From the NCBI RefSeq assembly GCF_000717475.1, contig NZ_JPIK01000005.1, forward strand, positions 352,809-416,808: DNA of 64,000 nucleotides, in the 5' to 3' direction. A model generated the notes under the pieces. It did not search any database. It saw only the letters and a program-made list of their open reading frames with translations, and had not been told where the DNA came from. The translations under genes and the position numbers were made by a program. The stretch's first letter is position 1, and every line of letters starts with the position of its first letter. This DNA is from Desulfonatronum thiodismutans (GTDB lineage: Bacteria > Desulfobacterota > Desulfovibrionia > Desulfovibrionales > Desulfonatronaceae). Of this stretch, positions 52,138 to 59,432 are shown piece by piece.

Positions 52138-54749
52138 GCGGTGTCTCCTTCGCTATCCTGTGCGCTTTCGCCGACTGGTTCTCCCAGGGGCTCCAGAGGC
52201 AGGGTTCGGCGGGGCAGGCCGTCGTAGCGGTAAAAGGCCGCGGCAATGGCCGGGGCCGTGGGAATGGAGCCGATCTCGCCAACGCCCTTGGCCCCGCGGG
52301 GGCCTTCCGGGTCCGCGTTGTCCACGGCGACGACCGTGATCTTGGGCATGACGTCGGCGCGCAGCAGCCCCACGTCCCGGAATTTGTCCGAGGCCAGATG
52401 CCCCCCCTCCAGGCGGAGCCGTTCCGAAAGGGCCGCGCCCATGCCCATGAGCACCCCGCCTTCGATCTGGCCTTCCAGCATCCGGCGGTTGACTACGGTT
52501 CCGGCGTCGTGGGCCGCCACTACTTCCTGGACTTTGCCGTGGGCGTCCAGGAGCACCAGATGGGCCGCGAAGCTGTAGGCCACGTGGCTGCGAAACGTGC
52601 CCGGCTCGCCGCCCGGGGCGGTGTCCGTGCAAAGGTAGCGGCCTTCGTAGGTCCGCCCGGCCAAGGCCTCCAGTCCGCCCTCCGTGGCCATGTCGGCCTT
52701 GATCTTTTCCGCGGCGTCCAACACGGCCCGGCCAAGCTGGAAGGTGCCCCGGCTGGCCGTGGTCGCTCCGGCCACGGCTCCGTGGCGGGTGTCCGAGTCC
52801 ACCGCGATTTTCGACAGATCGTCGATGCCCAGAATCTCAGCCAGGAACTGGGCGGCCACGGTGTGGATGCCTTGACCCATTTCAGACCAGCCGTGGTGCA
52901 GGACCAGCCTACCGCCCTCGTGGATTTCCACCAGGGCCACGCATTCTTCAACCAAGCCGTTGCCGATGCCGCAGTTCTTGATTCCGCAAGACAGTCCGGC
53001 CCGTCCGGATTTTTTGACCCGCTCCCAGGGCTCGCGCAGGGCTTCCAGACAGGCCCGCAGGCCGATGCCCGGTCCCAACACCTGGCCCGTGGCCACCATC
53101 CGGCCTTGGTCCAGGGCGTTGTCGTATCGAAAATGCCAGGGATCGAATCCGCCGGCCCTGCACAGCCGTTCGACCATGGCCTCCATGGCGAAGACGGCCT
53201 GGTTCACGCCGAAGCCCCGCATGGCCCCGTTGGGAATGTTGTTGGTGAACACGGCCCGGGATTCGATGTCCACCACCGGGACGTGGTAGGCCCCGCTGGC
53301 ATGAGTGGCGGCCCGGGCCATGACCGCCGCGCCCACCGAGGCGTAGGCCCCTGTATCCCCCAGGATGCGCGCCTTGAGAGCCGTAAGTCGGCCCTGGGAA
53401 TCGCAGCCCGCGGCATAGGCCAGGCGCATGGGGTGGCGCTTGGGGTGCATGCGCAGGGACTCGGGCCGGGAAAGCTTGACCTTCACCGGAGCCTTAAGCA
53501 GCAGCGCGGCCAGGGCCGCATGGTGCTGCACGGTCAGATCTTCCTTGCCGCCAAAAGCCCCGCCGCAATCCACCATGGTCGCTCGGACTTTGTCCTTGGG
53601 CAGGCCCAGAACCCGGGCCACGTCGTCCCGGTCGTGATAGATGCCCTGGCCCTGGGTGTGGAAGTGGATTCCGCCGGTGTCCGGGTCCGGCAGGGCCACG
53701 GCGCATTCGGGTTCCAGGAAGCCGTGTTCAATGGGCGCGGTGTGGAAGGTCTCCGTGACCACGAAGGCGGAGCCGCGCAAGGCCTCGTCCACGTCCCCGC
53801 CCCGGCGCACGGTCTTCACGGCCAGCAGGTTCCCGGCCTCGTGAACCCGGATCGGACTCTGTTCAGCCTGCTCCATGTCGGTCAACGGCTCCAGGGCTTC
53901 ATACTCCACATGAATCAACGCGGCCGCGGCCCGGGCCTGCTCCCTGGTCCCGGCCACCACGCAGGCCAGCACGTCGGCCACGGTGCGGGTGGTTTCGCCC
54001 GGGGCCACGTACATGGGCAAGTCCGGGACGATCATGCCCACGCTGCGCTCTCCGGGCACATCCGTCGAAGTGAGCACGCGGACCACGCCCGGCGCGGCCA
54101 GGGCTCTGCTGGTGTCGATGGCCACGATCCGGGCCCGGGGATGGGCGCTGAAATGCAGCGCGCCGTGGAGCATGCCCGGAAAGCGGAGGTCGTCGGTAAA
54201 CAACTGACTGCCCACGGCCCGCTCAAAGGCCCCGTAGCGGACGGGACTGGCACCGAGCACCGGCGGGTCGGCATCCAAACGCGGGGACGCATCGCCACGA
54301 AGGACGCGAGCTGCCTCCAAAATGGCGTCCACGATCTTCACGTACCCGGTGCACCGGCACAGATGCGGCCGCACGGCCTTGACCACCTCTGCGACGGTGG
54401 GTTCGGCGTTTTGCTCCAGCAAAAGCTTGGTCCGGGTCAGAAAACCCGGCGTGCAGAAGCCGCACTGCACCGCGCCCTTTTCCGCAAAGGTCCGGCCCAG
54501 GACGCGGCGCAGGTCTTCCGGAAAACCCTCCAGGGTCAGGACGTGCTTGCCCGCCACCTTGCGCATGGGCGTGGCGCAGGCAAAGGCAGCCCGCCCGTCC
54601 ACCTCCACCAGGCAGGCCCCGCAGGCCGCCTGACCGGAGCAGCCGTCCTTGGCCGCGGTCAACCCCTGGTCCTCCCGCAGCCAGGTGAGCAGGGAGCGTT
54701 CCGGGTCGCCGTCGTAGGTCGCGGGGGTGTTGTTCAGGATGAAGTCCAT
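52122..54749 (-). CDS. xdhD: selenium-dependent xanthine dehydrogenase-like molybdenum hydroxylase (XdhD type)
   Basis: A fused enzyme of 875 residues with the [2Fe-2S] domain at 1-160 (CSGQAACGACLVEVDG, CGFCTPGF, CRCTGYVKI) joined to a Mo-binding domain from about 170 (YGAFERAVGSQLFTDDLRFP, DCGGAFGGKEDLTVQHHAAL, GAMRGFGVNQAVFAMEAMVE). The usual FAD domain is absent. This arrangement matches XdhD and the family called selenium-dependent molybdenum hydroxylase 1. It overlaps ssnA by 16 bases, as in E. coli where these genes are also neighbours. Selenium dependence is inferred from family and the YqeB/YqeC partners. Confidence 0.88.
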   Translation of the reverse strand: MDFILNNTPATYDGDPERSLLTWLREDQGLTAAKDGCSGQAACGACLVEVDGRAAFACATPMRKVAGKHVLTLEGFPEDLRRVLGRTFAEKGAVQCGFCTPGFLTRTKLLLEQNAEPTVAEVVKAVRPHLCRCTGYVKIVDAILEAARVLRGDASPRLDADPPVLGASPVRYGAFERAVGSQLFTDDLRFPGMLHGALHFSAHPRARIVAIDTSRALAAPGVVRVLTSTDVPGERSVGMIVPDLPMYVAPGETTRTVADVLACVVAGTREQARAAAALIHVEYEALEPLTDMEQAEQSPIRVHEAGNLLAVKTVRRGGDVDEALRGSAFVVTETFHTAPIEHGFLEPECAVALPDPDTGGIHFHTQGQGIYHDRDDVARVLGLPKDKVRATMVDCGGAFGGKEDLTVQHHAALAALLLKAPVKVKLSRPESLRMHPKRHPMRLAYAAGCDSQGRLTALKARILGDTGAYASVGAAVMARAATHASGAYHVPVVDIESRAVFTNNIPNGAMRGFGVNQAVFAMEAMVERLCRAGGFDPWHFRYDNALDQGRMVATGQVLGPGIGLRACLEALREPWERVKKSGRAGLSCGIKNCGIGNGLVEECVALVEIHEGGRLVLHHGWSEMGQGIHTVAAQFLAEILGIDDLSKIAVDSDTRHGAVAGATTASRGTFQLGRAVLDAAEKIKADMATEGGLEALAGRTYEGRYLCTDTAPGGEPGTFRSHVAYSFAAHLVLLDAHGKVQEVVAAHDAGTVVNRRMLEGQIEGGVLMGMGAALSERLRLEGGHLASDKFRDVGLLRADVMPKITVVAVDNADPEGPRGAKGVGEIGSIPTAPAIAAAFYRYDGLPRRTLPLEPLGEPVGESAQDSEGDTAWSCY

Positions 54750-54796
54750 GGTGATGCCGGATGGTTAGGGGGAATAGACAAAGGAGACATTCGGAC

Positions 54797-55021
54797 TCAA
54801 TTCACCGTATCCAATTCACTACGGGTGATTTTACAGTCCCGGAGGATTTGAGCAAGAAGTCCACGTCCGATGGTTTCGCTTCGGTGGACGGGAACCACCG
54901 TGCAACGCCCGTCTGGGTGGCGAAGGAAGTGGTGGCTTCCTTTGATGCGAATCAACTCGAAGCCAAGGAGGCAAAGTGCCTTGACGAGTTGCTTTCCAGT
55001 TGGCGTTGAAAAAGAAGTCAT
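54797..55021 (-). CDS. hicA: HicA family mRNA interferase toxin (second copy)
   Basis: A 74-residue HicA toxin with QLVKALCLLGFELIRIKGSH (active-site His) and HPDGRCTVVPVHRSETIG. It differs clearly from the copy at 50327, so it is not a recent duplicate. The ATG overlaps the hicB stop as ATGA. It ends 47 bases before the xdhD-like gene, on the same strand, so read-through into that gene is possible. Confidence 0.9.
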   Translation of the reverse strand: MTSFSTPTGKQLVKALCLLGFELIRIKGSHHFLRHPDGRCTVVPVHRSETIGRGLLAQILRDCKITRSELDTVN

Positions 55022-55227
55022 GCAGGTATTGAGATACGTTGAACACCTATAAACTGACTGGAAACAGGTTCTTCAACTTCCAGACACAGCTCGATAGCTT
55101 CCTTGATTCGCTTCATCAGTGTGTCCAGCGATTTAGCTTGGGTATGGCATCCGCGGAGGGCTGGCACCGAGGCGACATAATAACCGTCTTCGTCCAACTC
55201 AATCACCACATTGAACTCTTTAACCAT
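55018..55227 (-). CDS. hicB: HicB family antitoxin (second copy, internal start)
   Basis: A 69-residue HicB antitoxin, EFNVVIELDEDGYYVASVPA, then RGCHTQAKSLDTLMKRIKEA and FIGVQRISI. The ATG at 55227 has a near-perfect GAGGAGG seven bases upstream. The same reading frame continues upstream without a stop into a DUF2442 domain (see the 55018-55590 entry), so both a free antitoxin and a fusion are possible. Confidence 0.85.
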   Translation of the reverse strand: MVKEFNVVIELDEDGYYVASVPALRGCHTQAKSLDTLMKRIKEAIELCLEVEEPVSSQFIGVQRISIPA

Positions 55228-55590
55228 TGCAAGTCCTCCTCGTCGAGCCTCAGTGCCCTTGCTTGCTTGTTTCAGGCCGAGGTTGAGTTCGGAATTGGCA
55301 TTGTTGTCGTATTGTCCGTAGGCTATAGGTGGTTCGTAAACCATCGGGAATGCTTTGGGGCGTTTGATCGAGTCCAGGGGCAAGTCGATATCGAGTTCAG
55401 GCCACCTCAAATGCCCCGATCTCTCTTCAATGACGCGGAACACCTTCTGAACTGGAGCTTCCAGGAACCAGGGGAAGTCGTCATAGCTCAGCAAGTATTC
55501 CTTTCCGGCGTACATGAGCCTGAGGCCGACCGGGGAGATGTCGGTCACTTCAGGTCCTGAGATACTTGTCTCAGTGCTTACGGATTGCAT
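55018..55590 (-). CDS. DUF2442 protein in frame with HicB (possible fusion)
   Basis: One open frame of 190 codons. Residues 14-85 are a DUF2442 domain (VTDISPVGLRLMYAGKEYLL, LRWPELDIDLPLDSI), a small domain often found beside toxin-antitoxin genes. A linker of about 35 residues (YEPPIAYGQYDNNANSELNL, then ASKGTEARRGG) leads to HicB at 122-190. The linker is Asn/Gly-rich and looks like former intergenic or terminal sequence. The start ATG has a distant GGAG. Because of the strong internal ribosome site, two products may be made. Confidence 0.6.
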   Translation of the reverse strand: MQSVSTETSISGPEVTDISPVGLRLMYAGKEYLLSYDDFPWFLEAPVQKVFRVIEERSGHLRWPELDIDLPLDSIKRPKAFPMVYEPPIAYGQYDNNANSELNLGLKQASKGTEARRGGLAMVKEFNVVIELDEDGYYVASVPALRGCHTQAKSLDTLMKRIKEAIELCLEVEEPVSSQFIGVQRISIPA

Positions 55591-55614
55591 CTATTTTTTT
55601 CTCCACGATCATTT

Positions 55615-57102
55615 TCAATTCTCTCCAAGTCCCGCCAACAACCCCACCCGTTCATTGAACGCCTCGATCAGCCGGTCGATCTCCGGCAGTTGGCGGGGGA
55701 TGCTGGTCCAGTAGTCCTCGTCGTACCATTGGGCCTGGATTTCCTCAAAGGTCTTGCCCTGTTGCTCGACCCAGGTGAAGTATTTCAGGTTGTGGACGCG
55801 CTTGCGGTCCCAGTGGTTCAGTTCCAGGAGGTTGTCCAGGCCCTGGCCCAGGAGGTGGCGTTCGAAGGCCACGGCGGCGTCCGTGGGGCTGAAGGGCCCG
55901 CGCTCGGCGGCCAGTTCTTCCAGGCGGCTACCATACATTTCCATGGAGTCCGTGGCCACTGTGGCCACCAGGTCGTCCGGCCCCAGCTCGAACCATTTGG
56001 CGAACTTGGCCGCGGAAATGATGTTCGACCAGCCGGAGATGCCGATCAGGTCCAGCTGTTCCACCAGGGCCGGGGCCACGCCCCGTGAGGTCAGGTACTC
56101 GCGTCCGGCTTCCTCGTTGGCCAGGCGGATGAGCTGCATGGGGGCCTCGTCGTCGATGGCCAGGATCATGTCCGTGTTCTTGACGTTGTGCACCCAGGGC
56201 ACGTGCTTGTCGCCGATGCCCTCGATGCGGTGCTCGCCAAAGCCGTTGAAGAGCAGGGTGGGGCACTGGCCGGCCTCGCAGGCCGCGATTTTCAGGGCCG
56301 GAAAGCGGGCCTTGAGGTAGTCCCCGGCGGCCAGGGTGCCGCCCGAGCCGGTGGCCAGGATCAGGCCGCGAATCCGGGAGGGCTTGTCCGTCAGCCCGGT
56401 CATGACCTCTTCCAGGGCCGGGCCGGTAATCTCGTGGTGCCAGAGGTAGTTTCCGAACTCGTCGAACTGGTTGAAGATGACCACGTCGTCGCCGGAAGCG
56501 CGCAGCTCATGGCACTTGTCGAATATTTCCTTGACGTTGGATTCCGATCCGGGCGTCTTGATGATCTCCCCGGCCACCGTGGTCAGCCATTCGAAGCGCT
56601 CCCGGCTCATGCCCTCGGGCAGGATGGCGATGGAGGAGCAGCCCAGCAGGGCCGAATCATAGGCCCCGCCCCGGCAGTAGTTGCCCGTGGAGGGCCAGAC
56701 CGCCTTCTGGGTGCTGGGATCGAACTGGCCGGTGACCAGCCGGGGCGCGAGGCAGCCAAAGGCCGCGCCGACCTTGTGCGCGCCCGTGGGGAACCATTTG
56801 CCGGTGAGGACCACGATCCGGCAGGGCGCACCGGTCAGCGCCGGGGGCAGAACCAGATGGTTGACTCCGCCGAATCCGCCGCCCGAGGCCGTGGGCTCGT
56901 TGCGCCAGGTGATCCGGAACAGGTTGGCCGGGTCCAGGTCCCAGAGGCCGAGGCGGGACAGCTTCTCGCGCATGGCCGCGGGGATGGTTTGCGGGTCGCG
57001 CATCTGGGCAAAGGTGGGAATGATGACGCCGCGCTCCCGGGCCCGTTCCACGGCCCGGTCCAGCCCGGCTTCGTTGATGGTCAGATCGATGGCCGCGGAC
57101 AT
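55615..57102 (-). CDS. PLP-dependent enzyme of the cysteine synthase/threonine synthase fold
   Basis: A 495-residue fold-type II PLP enzyme. The Schiff-base Lys is in PTGAHKVGAAFG near 110, with ASTGN-like PSTGNYCRGGAYDSALLG and a glycine-rich phosphate loop ATGSGGTLAAGD. It is much longer than ordinary cysteine synthases; the C-terminal 150 residues are helical and unfamiliar. I cannot name the reaction; a beta-replacement or ammonia-lyase on a purine-derived amino acid would suit the neighbourhood but is speculation. AAGGAA precedes the ATG. Confidence 0.75.
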   Translation of the reverse strand: MSAAIDLTINEAGLDRAVERARERGVIIPTFAQMRDPQTIPAAMREKLSRLGLWDLDPANLFRITWRNEPTASGGGFGGVNHLVLPPALTGAPCRIVVLTGKWFPTGAHKVGAAFGCLAPRLVTGQFDPSTQKAVWPSTGNYCRGGAYDSALLGCSSIAILPEGMSRERFEWLTTVAGEIIKTPGSESNVKEIFDKCHELRASGDDVVIFNQFDEFGNYLWHHEITGPALEEVMTGLTDKPSRIRGLILATGSGGTLAAGDYLKARFPALKIAACEAGQCPTLLFNGFGEHRIEGIGDKHVPWVHNVKNTDMILAIDDEAPMQLIRLANEEAGREYLTSRGVAPALVEQLDLIGISGWSNIISAAKFAKWFELGPDDLVATVATDSMEMYGSRLEELAAERGPFSPTDAAVAFERHLLGQGLDNLLELNHWDRKRVHNLKYFTWVEQQGKTFEEIQAQWYDEDYWTSIPRQLPEIDRLIEAFNERVGLLAGLGEN

Positions 57103-57330
57103 GATGAGTTCCTTTTTCAGTAAAGATTGTTGGTGAGATCGGTGTCGTGTCGTCCACCGCTTGCTAAGCGGAGCCGCCCGTGTGTCAGGGAGGGTGGATT
57201 CTCAGGCAGGCTGTCTTGGGTAGTTACCAGCAGAAGGAGCGTGCTTCAAGCCTCAATGGCTTGAGGAGAGCGGGCCGGGGTGATCTAGGGGGACGTCGAT
57301 GGTGGCCAGACGGCGCTCATGGCGTGAAAA

Positions 57331-57624
57331 TCAACGGGCGGATTCCAGCATTTGCTTCCGCTCCCGCGTATATTCCCACCAGCACCGGGGCGCTTCGCCG
57401 TTCATGAACCTGGTCACGGAGAGAAACACGTCGATTACGCAGGGGTCTTGCTGTTTGCCGGTGACGGTCTGGAGGCGCTCGTACATTTCCAGCGGGTCCA
57501 TGCCTTTGAGCTGTTCGGGCCGGTGAACTCCCAAAAGCCGAAGATCCTCGGCCATGGCCCGTCCGATGTTCGGCAGATCCGTCAGTTCGTGAAGACGGTC
57601 GCGGTGGACTTTGGCGGGGTGCAA
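57331..57624 (-). CDS. helix-hairpin-helix (Cdd1/pathogenicity-locus family) protein
   Basis: A 97-residue protein of the Cdd1 family: KVHRDRLHELTDLPNIGRAM forms a helix-hairpin-helix, then GKQQDPCVIDVFLSVTRFMN and a basic C-terminal WWEYTRERK. Such proteins are small, stand-alone, and functionally undefined, possibly DNA-binding. The start is probably TTG at 57624 with AGGAG six bases upstream; there is no ATG in the conserved N terminus. Confidence 0.82.
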   Translation of the reverse strand: MHPAKVHRDRLHELTDLPNIGRAMAEDLRLLGVHRPEQLKGMDPLEMYERLQTVTGKQQDPCVIDVFLSVTRFMNGEAPRCWWEYTRERKQMLESAR

Positions 57625-57680
57625 AGGAGGCTCCTTGGCTGTATGCGGTGCGTGGGCTGTTGAGATATTTCAACCAGGAG

Positions 57681-58535
57681 TTAATCTACAGACCTTGAGG
57701 ACGCATTGATGACTCCACCTTCCAGCCGTTTGATGCTCCGGTCGGTGGCCAGGATTTCCATTTGTTCGATGGCGATGCGGTTCAGCTTTCGCAGCCGTTC
57801 GGATTGTTCAACGGCCTCATTGATGAACAGAGCGTTCAAATTTTCCAGGTTGGCCAGACAAACCAGTTGGGCCGCGTTGGCCTGATCGCGGATATTGCCT
57901 TTTTCCTTGGGATTCGCGTCCCGCCATTGCTTGGCCGTCATGCCGAAAAGCGCCATGTTCAGCACGTCAGCTTCGTTGGCATAGACCAGATTGACCTGTT
58001 GGCCGGTCAGCTTCGGCGGGATGAGGTACGCCTTGATGGCATCGGTGTGGATGCGGTAATTTATCTTGGCAAGATTGCGCTTGATGTCCCAGCCCAACTG
58101 CGCCTGCTCGGTCTCCTTGAGCCGTTGGAACTCTTTGATCAGGTAGAGCTTGAACTCCACGGAAACCCAGGAGGCGAACTCGAAGGCGATGTCGCGATGA
58201 GCATACGTCCCACCGTAGCGGCCGGCTTTGGATAAAATGCCTATGGCGCCAGTTAGCTCGATCCACTTGGACGGCGTCATCACAAAAGCGTTGCTTCCCG
58301 ACTCATTTCTAACCGTGTCGAATTCCACACGGTTAAAATCAGGGTTGTTCAAGACCTCCCAAATTCCCAGAAATTCGATGGATGAACGCGTTCGCATCCA
58401 GTTCTGAATGACGAAACGGGGGTCATCCGAGTTCTTGTGTTTGGCGATATCGGTGAGGGAAATAAAATCCTCCCTCTCAATCCGCTGCACCCGCACTGTT
58501 GCATTTAGAACCGTTATCTCCGTGTTTTTACGCAT
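57681..58535 (-). CDS. KilA-N domain-containing protein
   Basis: A 284-residue DNA-binding protein with a KilA-N domain at about 1-120 (ISLTDIAKHKNSDDPRFVIQ, MRTRSSIEFLGIWE, GGTYAHRDIAFEFASWVS). The C-terminal half is helical (LKETEQAQLGWDIKRNLAKI, ANAAQLVCLANLENLN). KilA-N proteins are typical of phages and mobile islands but also occur as chromosomal singletons. AAGGA precedes the ATG at 58535. Upstream DNA is markedly AT-rich. Confidence 0.88.
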   Translation of the reverse strand: MRKNTEITVLNATVRVQRIEREDFISLTDIAKHKNSDDPRFVIQNWMRTRSSIEFLGIWEVLNNPDFNRVEFDTVRNESGSNAFVMTPSKWIELTGAIGILSKAGRYGGTYAHRDIAFEFASWVSVEFKLYLIKEFQRLKETEQAQLGWDIKRNLAKINYRIHTDAIKAYLIPPKLTGQQVNLVYANEADVLNMALFGMTAKQWRDANPKEKGNIRDQANAAQLVCLANLENLNALFINEAVEQSERLRKLNRIAIEQMEILATDRSIKRLEGGVINASSRSVD

Positions 58536-58870
58536 CAGGATATCCTTCAAGCTGTGGTGAGGAGAATTTAAAAATACTTTAGCTGGCTATGTGCGGTGGA
58601 TGTGGAAGATTCTATGGCAATTCAACGTGATTTTGAAGCGATAATTGTTGCGAAAGATTACGATATTAAAACGGAAAATGTCTTGCAATTTGTAAATGAA
58701 ATTTAATAATCGCGTATGATTGTTGATTTGTGCTTTGGAAATAAATATGGAAAAAACTCTATACGATGAGCGCAAGATTGTTGCGATGTTTTCGAGGATC
58801 GCAAATCCGTTTTGCAGGTTAACGAAAAAGATGTGATGAGTAGCGATTATTTCTTCGAAGCCAACGTTTT
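58536..58870. other. 335-base AT-rich gap
   Basis: The composition changes sharply from the high-GC background. A minus-strand open frame at 58587-58907 codes for an Ile/Asn/Phe-rich sequence without family resemblance, has no good ribosome site and overlaps the next gene; I do not call it. No hairpin, tRNA or repeat unit was identified. It is likely the remains of acquired DNA or regulatory sequence for the KilA-N gene. Confidence 0.5.
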
Positions 58871-59326
58871 TTAGATTGATGCCAAATTCGAGAGAAGAGT
58901 GGCCCAATCTTCATCTGGAATTTCTTTCGGTACAAATACGGTGGTTCCGGTGATATGCATGGCTGCGGAGATACCACCTTGGCCCATATTCGACAGAATT
59001 CGAAGCTTTTTCGAAGCAGTATCTTTGTGCATCTGACGTTCCGGATTTCCTAGTGGTAGTATGCGAAATGGAAGCCTCCATCTTTCAGGCCAGATACCTG
59101 TTACCACTTGATCAGGATTAGGAGGCGAATAGACTAGAAACGGTGTAGTAAAACTATGCGTTTCGTTGCAATATAGAATTCCAGACGCACCAATCTGCAT
59201 TGAACGCGACTTTGTAGTGCGTGTTTTCATATCGTTTTCAGACGTCTCTGCCACGGCCCACATCCGCGCACCAACTCCTGCCCAGATATTCGTAAGATTT
59301 TTTGATGCAAATGCGTAAAGTTTCAT
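58871..59326 (-). CDS. unknown protein, possible EVE/PUA-like fold
   Basis: A 151-residue protein in AT-rich DNA. The pattern NIWAGVGARMWAVAE, then QIGASGILYCNETHSFTTPF and TGIWPERWRLPFRILPLGNP resembles EVE/PUA-like domains that bind modified bases, but I am not sure. The C terminus (MHITGTTVFVPKEIPDEDWA) is separate. GTGGAG lies upstream of the ATG at 59326, which supports expression. It sits between the KilA-N gene and the threonine synthase gene, with base use unlike both flanks, suggesting transfer. Confidence 0.6.
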   Translation of the reverse strand: MKLYAFASKNLTNIWAGVGARMWAVAETSENDMKTRTTKSRSMQIGASGILYCNETHSFTTPFLVYSPPNPDQVVTGIWPERWRLPFRILPLGNPERQMHKDTASKKLRILSNMGQGGISAAMHITGTTVFVPKEIPDEDWATLLSNLASI

Positions 59327-59432
59327 AGATACTCCACTTTAGGGATAATAGCCTGATTATACAGGTTTTTGCAGGTGTTCATCAAGGTTCGCCGGGGAAA
59401 GATATTGCGCGTCATCTTTCAACCGTATCGAT

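Noticed and set aside
58587..58907. Minus-strand open frame of 106 codons in the AT-rich gap
   Set aside because: The translation is Ile/Asn/Phe-rich without recognisable structure, has no convincing ribosome site and overlaps the better supported gene at 58871-59326.
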